Shown here piece by piece: positions 57,808-64,000 of a stretch of 64,000 bases of DNA (positions within the stretch are counted from its first letter, which is position 1; each line of letters begins with the position of its first letter). The stretch is from Pseudovirgaria hyperparasitica (lineage: Eukaryota; Ascomycota; Dothideomycetes; Acrospermales; Acrospermaceae). The translations under genes were made by a program, and so were the position numbers. The stretch covers positions 1,075,446 to 1,139,445 of the forward strand of contig NW_022985549.1 in NCBI RefSeq assembly GCF_010093815.1, read 5' to 3'. Below the pieces are notes generated by a model, which worked only from the letters and a program-made list of their open reading frames with translations, searched no databases and was not told the DNA's origin.

Positions 57808-59718
57808 ATGTATCCGGGACTGTCCAAGTCTTTAGTGCCACAGGGCTATCATCAAAGACGATATCCTGCATACTATCCTCCTGCTACCAGTCTGACACGT
57901 TATGCTAGACCTCCATTTGCACAAGACTATCATAAGTACAAATCCCAGTCCCGGCGAAAGCGGCCAGGTTCGCGTCATTCCATGCTGAAAGATTGCAGCC
58001 TGCCCTTTTCTGCCACGCCCAGCTGGAACATCGACTATGCCACCGCCCAGCTCATCGACCACATACATAAGACCGACACGAACAATGCAGAGAAGTGCAA
58101 GTCGGCGATTGGAGACTGCTTGTCAAGCTTAGCAAATGATGGAAGCATGTTCGAAGCATTCGAGCTCCTGGATCATGCCATCTTTGATAACAAACTGAGA
58201 GGCGCAGTGTTCATGGCATGGACAGACGTTCGCCTGAGCGGATATGCTGCGACCTATGCGCCTGGAGTAAGATTCCCCCGCATTGCCATTCTGCTTGACA
58301 GTGAGTTCAGCAGGGTGAGAAATGCAGGTGTCTATCTTTCGACGCTGCTTCATCAAATGATACATGCATACTTCCTGGTTACATGCGTACCCCCATCTGA
58401 AGGCGTGAAGGACGCACGATTGGATCACGGTAAACACTTCCTCAAGATCTGCTCAGTCCTTCGGGATCTCAGTGTCCAAGAAAAAGACCAGACAATTCAG
58501 CCTGACTTCGGTGCGGTCGTCATGAAAGATGTACCTAACAACAACAACCCCTGGGCTATCACCATGTTTGGATCGCCATCAACCTTCCAGCACCGTCATC
58601 ACCACCACGACTTTTACAGCCGCTTCAATGACACCATCACCAAAGATACCGACGGCAAGCAAAGTAACTGCGGCTCCAAGCCCACCGAAACAGTCCAACA
58701 AGCCGATATCGACAAATGGTACACATCCACCTGCGAGCCCCTTCTCAAAGCAAAATCCTGCCAAGGCCCAAACACAAATGTCCTCGCCAAAGGCAACAAA
58801 TTAGAAATAAAGCCCCGCGACACCTTCGCAGAGCCCATCCACGAGTTCATACTCGACGACAAACCAATCGCCTTCCCGTGCTCCGCCCTCAGCCGCTACC
58901 CTCAGTCCAAAAAACTCAAACGCATCGTCCCTATCCCAAAGTCCTGCCCAAAGGAGACCTTCTTCGCCCTCACAGACTTCATCACCACGAGTACCTATTC
59001 CCCCGATCTATCCTCCTTCCCCTACCGCACCACCGGCTCAGCCCCTATCATCCTACCACGTTCCCTTGATGCCGCCGCTCAAGCACACGCCCTCGCACAC
59101 GTCCGCGTCGCAAAACTCGCGCTAGCCCTCCCATGCCCAGAGCTCGCCACCGAAGCCCTCAAGCGCCTCCATGACCTGCCCGACATCCGCGAGGACGCCG
59201 TGGTCGTCCTCGACGAGATCTACTCTGCCAGCCTAGCATACGGCAAGGTCGACAAGGACAAAGGCTATGCGGCGCCGGAGGGCCTGCGCGCTTGGGTTCG
59301 CCATTTGCTTGCGCGGGAGCCGGAGCACGCGGGGCTGGGTCTGGCAAATTGGGATGTACTGGCGTGCGAGCCTGGGTTCGCGAGGCTGATGCGCGGAAAT
59401 GCGGAGTTGGGACAAGATGTCGAGGTTGTGGAGGGTATGAGGGCGCAGAGAGCGTACGCGCGCGGTGGTGGTAGTGGTGGTGGCCCGCTTGATGGGTTTG
59501 CGTTTGGATTGGGCCAGGCGTTGCCCGGGGTGGATGTGTATGCGGCGGAGAGGCTTAGGGAGATCAGAGCGGAGGAGAGGGCGGTGGTTGCGAGGGCGGA
59601 GGCGCTGGGTGCGTTGTCGCCGCCATCAGGATATGAGTATGGGTTTCGTGATGAGCCGTTCTTTCCGGCGGCAGGGAACTATGGATCGTACTATCATCGG
59701 AGTGAGAGGTTTCCCTAA
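57808..59718 (+). CDS. SprT-like protein (HQMIH variant) fused to a BTB-like region
   Basis: One open exon from the first in-frame ATG gives 636 residues. Residues about 113-215 match a SprT-like metalloprotease core: MFEAFELLDHAIFDNKLRGA, TDVRLSGYAATYAPG, LLHQMIHAYFLVTC and LDHGKHFLKICSVL. The zinc-site histidines are present (His182, His186 and the HGKHF histidine), but the catalytic Glu is Gln183 (CAA), so proteolysis is doubtful. Residues about 340-480 look like a degenerate BTB/POZ fold: EFILDDKPIAFPCSALSRYP, then FFALTDFITTSTYSPD and HVRVAKLALALPCPELATEA. The tail is Gly/Ala/Glu-rich. SprT family members such as Spartan/Wss1 remove DNA-protein crosslinks; BTB regions often bind CUL3. 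The combined role is unknown. Codon use flips to G-rich near 59270. Confidence 0.75.
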   Translation: MYPGLSKSLVPQGYHQRRYPAYYPPATSLTRYARPPFAQDYHKYKSQSRRKRPGSRHSMLKDCSLPFSATPSWNIDYATAQLIDHIHKTDTNNAEKCKSAIGDCLSSLANDGSMFEAFELLDHAIFDNKLRGAVFMAWTDVRLSGYAATYAPGVRFPRIAILLDSEFSRVRNAGVYLSTLLHQMIHAYFLVTCVPPSEGVKDARLDHGKHFLKICSVLRDLSVQEKDQTIQPDFGAVVMKDVPNNNNPWAITMFGSPSTFQHRHHHHDFYSRFNDTITKDTDGKQSNCGSKPTETVQQADIDKWYTSTCEPLLKAKSCQGPNTNVLAKGNKLEIKPRDTFAEPIHEFILDDKPIAFPCSALSRYPQSKKLKRIVPIPKSCPKETFFALTDFITTSTYSPDLSSFPYRTTGSAPIILPRSLDAAAQAHALAHVRVAKLALALPCPELATEALKRLHDLPDIREDAVVVLDEIYSASLAYGKVDKDKGYAAPEGLRAWVRHLLAREPEHAGLGLANWDVLACEPGFARLMRGNAELGQDVEVVEGMRAQRAYARGGGSGGGPLDGFAFGLGQALPGVDVYAAERLREIRAEERAVVARAEALGALSPPSGYEYGFRDEPFFPAAGNYGSYYHRSERFP

Positions 59719-62700
59719 GTCAGGGCGTGGGAGAACTCATGTGTAGAATTCTCATACTTTGGAGGGCATAGAGCACGAAGATTGGGGTTGGTATGATCCT
59801 TTTCTTGTTTCCACCCCTTCGACACGAGATGCGAGCATCCTACTGCTGATTAGACAGCCATGGGAAGGTTGGCCCTTTATTTCGTCCATAGGATGTACGT
59901 GATGAATGGAATATCCTCATGATACATCATACAACTGCATGAATCAAAGGGACATGCTTCTCATAGTCTGCTTACACTACTGTATAGTATTGTTCCAGTT
60001 CTTGTCTCCATGATAAAGGAAGATGTATTCAGTGAGGTAAATGACGAAATCTGTTCCGTGGCTTTACACCTTGTTGGCTACATCCAGGAGAGGTTATGCG
60101 ATCTCGGAAGACGACTAGAAGGATGTCTAATAGCCCGTGATCGCATCATGTCACACCCAGGTCAGAAAGTTGGGTTGAAATTGAACGCGACAATCCGAAA
60201 TTATCATCACGAGATAACAGAGACCAACTTTGACCTTGACGATCTGAGCAAGGGACGAAGGTCGGGTTTGGGACCACACCATCCATAAGTGAAAAGTAGT
60301 AACGCATGAATGTGCTAGGGATATTTTCGCATGCGGACATGTATCATAGCTTTGGAACGAGGCATAGGATATGCCTGGCTGGCCTTGCGTACTATTCTGC
60401 GTACTGATTGAAACTGTGACAGTGCGGCAAAATACGACTTGGAGAGATGTGGCATAGTATGATCAATAAGAGTACTTAGGAAGGATTAAAGACTTTGCTT
60501 CAGACTTGGAAAGAAACAGTAGGAGAGGTTGATGTAAGCTCCGTTCGTCAGTCTTGTGAACGTGTACTTCGTCTCGGACACAGCATCCCGGGGCGGACTG
60601 TAGCGAATAGAGGTAGAGAGTTGCTATGCGTGTGGTTTTACATGGAACAAAACATGGGCACGGAGTGGTCGACTATGGAGGATCCACGTCTGGCGGCATG
60701 TCTCCAGCAGCTTCATAAGCATTGTATTGCGCGACTTCGGATGGCAAAATGCTCACAGCCAGGCTCTCTCTCTTGCAATGGGTCATACGGCAGAACAACC
60801 GATGCCGTCGCTGCGAGTACAGTGCAGATGCAAGTCTGAGTAATACACAACTTAGGCCTCGCCACAACTCACACCTCTCTATTGCTCATTCGACATATCG
60901 TCATGCAGGTGTAATCAGGATCGGACCGGCAAGCACACCGAATAGTGCATGTCAGCGGTATGTCATCCCATACACCCCGTACGTTACGATGCATCTGCAC
61001 GTCTACACTCATGCAATCAAGCCCAACGGACGCTTACGTGTTTGTGCCTTTCTCACTCCGCCAGTGCCTATGTCTGGGGCTTCCTCGTCAGGCAACGGAC
61101 ATAGTACCGCGAATGACAGGGTGAAATGTGAACAACATCGTTAGTAGGAGTCGTAGCCTGCGACCATACGTAATAGCTGATGTTGCAGGGCAATGGGGTG
61201 GTATAAGGACGGGACGGTCCCAAGAAGCGTGGGCTGGATATCGCCAATCAGCCAGCCATGGCACATTCCGGGGGGCCACAGAAGCAAACGGTATACGAGA
61301 CAACGTCCTAACGTAAAAGCAAAGGTTTGACGTGGCGTTTGACGACGGCAGACTAAATTAGGAAGCTGGGTGTGCATCTATTATTATGCATGCAACGGGG
61401 AATGCCACATGAGGGCTTCCAAGATTTACGAGATTGCAGTGATATGGCGATACTCTAAAGAAATAGAAGTAGTTCCGGGACGAACAGTGAATTGTCTGGG
61501 AAGGGATCTCGCTTGAGATGGCAGGCAGAGGCGACAAGATGGTCATTCGGCCCTGCAGCCGTGAAGAAGGGTCAGCTGTTGGCATGCTTTTTATCATGCA
61601 TTGCGGTGCACGCGAATATCAGGGCGATCCAGGGAAATGCACTTGAACGGGCATGATGCCCATGGGTGGGGGACATGTGAGAGAGCATGACCAGGCGGAA
61701 ATACTGGCAGGATTCAATCTTGGAACGTATCCCTTGTACAAGCTACAGCGTGTTCAGTGCAGCGTCGTTTGATTGCGGAAGGCTGTAGCCACATCGTGAC
61801 GAACTCCGAACAATTTCGCTCCCAGTCTGCAAAGTCCCTCACGGCGGCGACGACGTCTGGCCCCCTAGCCGTATCCCTAGGTCGCAAGCTGGTAGTGCAG
61901 ATCCACAGCACTGGTATTAGACTGTTTTCCTGGGCGCAGCTGGCGCGTCCTGACCTTTGAACGCTGTTGGAAGTGGAAAAGTCTAAAAAGAACAGCAAAT
62001 GGCGGTCTGTTCCCTTATTTGCAACTCTGGCTTGGACAGGACCCGGGGGCAGGCCACAGTCAGCTAAGACGCCTGGTTCGGGACTGGCCGCCCCGGTACA
62101 CGCAGTGGCGCTTCATGCATGATGCATCATCGTCGAGTAATATGCTATTTCGGATTGCGACGTCAGTCTCGCCGAACTCGGGGTAGTTTACCAAGACATA
62201 CGATCCTATCATTCTGTTTATATTCATTTCAAGGACCACGTGAAGGATTATTGGGCTGCTACTATTGTAGCTGTTGGTGTTTGTCCAGCAATTCGTCGAA
62301 TCAGTTGCATACATAATCAAGGGAAATACCCAGTTAGGGGATATAGAGTGGTGGTGCATACCAAACTTCCGAGTCCGTCAGGCTCGTCGTAGCATTTGGC
62401 AACTCCGTATCGGCGAACCACGGACCACGAGACGAAGACGAACCTTATGAAGCCACATCGGTGGATCAACGGGCCCTCCTAGGTTGGCCGGCTTGGATCT
62501 AGGCAAGTCAACGTCACAACAGGTGAGTCGTCAGCATGCTACGAGTAGTAGCCATAATGTGTGTACTGCGATTCGTATCATGCGATTGCTGGTCGAAGCG
62601 GGAAATGCGGCTTGGTGCCTGCATGCTGGGTCGCGTCAGTGTGTCGCCGGCCAATATCATCAGGTCAGGGTAGATGATACCGCCGACACAACAGGGGCTA

Positions 62701-64000
62701 AAGATCGAAGTTGCACGTCTGGTCAGGGGTACAAAGATGAACGTCGACAACCGAGGCGCTGGGATCAGTCGGATGGGGATGCTAGCTGTTATTATTGGGT
62801 CAATACGGCAGTTTATGGAGTAGGCGTCCATGTCCCGACTATGATGACAAACAGCATCAGCGTGTCCGTCTCCGTCCAATGCACGAAGCATATCCGTCTT
62901 GCTCCGTATCACAGAGTTGGTATGTGTCGTGCGGATCCATGATCAAGACTCACGAGGGCATAGGACCGTTGGCTGTCCACTAGGCAGTGACACTACTGCA
63001 GGCTGCTCACTCTAATATCCTGCTAGAAGTAGTATAAGACCGTCGATCGGCTAATTACAGGTGACATTTATCGCAGCAGCCTGTAGACAGATCTGCGATA
63101 AGTGGAGCAGAGCCTTGCAGTTGAAAAATGTCAGGAAGACGGCAGAGAATCGCGGGTCAAGGCTGTTTCCTCTGGACTACTCAGTTGACCATTACTACAC
63201 TCCTATCTTGTTGTATAGTCTCGTTCCGAAAGACTATACGTTTCGAGAGCAAAAATTGAGGTCTGGTAGTTGGGGATGTGAACGTGTGTATCATGAATCT
63301 AAGCGACGCTGAGTCAGTCTGATGGCTTTCCTGCACCTATTTTACCAATAATGAATCGAGGAGTCTAGAGCAAAGGCAGATAATACTGGTTGTTAAGACA
63401 TGCGTGTTGCCGGTCACAAACTTTCATTAGCCACCCGCCAAGTTCCTTGAGTCGACGCCTTCTCCGCGCGGTGTCTGACAAAACCAGTTAAGTATGGTGT
63501 AGTTGGCGGGACGTCCTGGATGCCTGTGCTATCATGCATGCTACAAGCAACGATGCGGCGCGGTCTTGATCGCGCACTTGCGAAACAAGGCGACATTCTT
63601 GACCGCTTTCACAAGACCGGACACTAGCATTGAGATTGGTCGCCGTCTCGGATTGCCCTGACACGAGCGCGGGAATCGTACATGTGTTGCTAGGGGGTGC
63701 TGGTAAGTGACAAAGCCGCACATACCGCAGCTGTCTAGAATGTCCAGGCCAGTAAACTAGGCCTTGTAATCCTAGGTTTCGTTTTGCATGAGAACAGCAC
63801 CGAATAATCGTGGCATGTATGTGCTCAGCCTCGCGGGGACGTCACGCAACAAGGCTATTCATCCCAATTCTGGTTTCTATCCCCAGCTTTCATAGCTGGT
63901 TTTTATTCTACGCCTGTTCGACCCATGTATGATGGTGAGCTACCCTTCGACTGCCCCGAGATCATACGTTGTGCTCGCACGAGGCCTCCGTAACAACAGG
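59719..64000. other. 4.3-kb gene-poor right end of the window
   Basis: Only short frames (at most about 150 codons), none with recognisable content or convincing splice-linked partners. I see no repeat family, RNA gene or mobile-element remnant. Composition looks ordinary, not strongly AT-rich. Confidence 0.45.

Noticed and set aside
59719-64000. Search for mobile-element or virus-like remnants, tRNA genes and CRISPR-like arrays in the gene-poor right end
   Set aside because: No terminal repeats, reverse-transcriptase, transposase or integrase motifs, no cloverleaf with a GTTCRANNC box, and no spaced repeats were found by eye.

Overview
The window reads as euchromatin of a filamentous ascomycete (Pezizomycotina). 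A Dothideomycete is my best guess, by inference only. The evidence is many short spliceosomal introns (about 45-175 nt) with GTAAGT/GTATGT-type donors and CTAAC/CTGAC-type branch sites, strand-mixed single-gene units without operons, roughly 50% GC, and fungus-typical families: a FadA/GNA-1-type G-alpha, tyrosinase, an RNase F1/T1-type nuclease, a DUF3632 protein, a RFTS protein of the Raf2/DIM-7 type and a TRAPP subunit. A run of exactly 10 Ns inside a GACA microsatellite shows a draft assembly. I found no tRNA, rRNA, CRISPR array, intact transposon or virus-like element.

Layout. 1-7.5 kb: a paxillin-like LIM protein and a metaxin/Sam37-like mitochondrial outer-membrane protein (both +), then a GACA microsatellite. 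7.5-11 kb: a RFTS/zinc-finger protein resembling the heterochromatin factors Raf2/DIM-7, and a DUF3632 protein (both -). 12-19 kb: a secreted guanyl-specific RNase, a proline-iminopeptidase-type hydrolase and a C2H2 transcription factor (all +). 20-27 kb: an MFS transporter (-) and a tyrosinase (+), divergent across 2.9 kb of apparently non-coding DNA. 29-38 kb: G-alpha, an OHCU decarboxylase of purine catabolism and a conserved fungal protein of unknown function (all -), separated by long gene-poor stretches. 40-52 kb: an Oac1-type mitochondrial carrier (-) divergent from the WD-repeat protein Swd2 (+), a conserved hypothetical, a 1172-residue ADF-H/PH-like protein and the TRAPP subunit Trs31 (all +). 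53-60 kb: a Cys-rich hypothetical (-) divergent from an Mpv17/PMP22 protein (+), then a SprT-like/BTB-like fusion (+). 59.7-64 kb holds no gene I can support.

How the genes relate. They are mostly housekeeping and do not form one pathway or an evident biosynthetic cluster. Themes recur loosely: actin and polarity (LIM, ADF-H/PH), mitochondrial import and transport (metaxin, Oac1), chromatin (Swd2, Raf2/DIM-7-like), secretion (Trs31, RNase, tyrosinase) and signalling (G-alpha).

Most notable observations: (i) at least six genes show an abrupt switch of coding-strand composition from C/A-rich to G/T-rich about 230-450 bp before the stop codon, in some cases running on past the stop; (ii) the SprT-like protein has HQMIH where a metalloprotease needs HExxH, and is fused to a BTB-like region; (iii) the Raf2/DIM-7-like gene needs a GC-AG intron; (iv) the RNase F1-like enzyme has lost both cysteines of one disulfide; (v) the Oac1-like carrier lacks the signature proline in repeat 1. 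Exon coordinates were worked out by hand from splice signals and reading-frame continuity, without homology searches or RNA data. Family assignments rest on remembered motifs.
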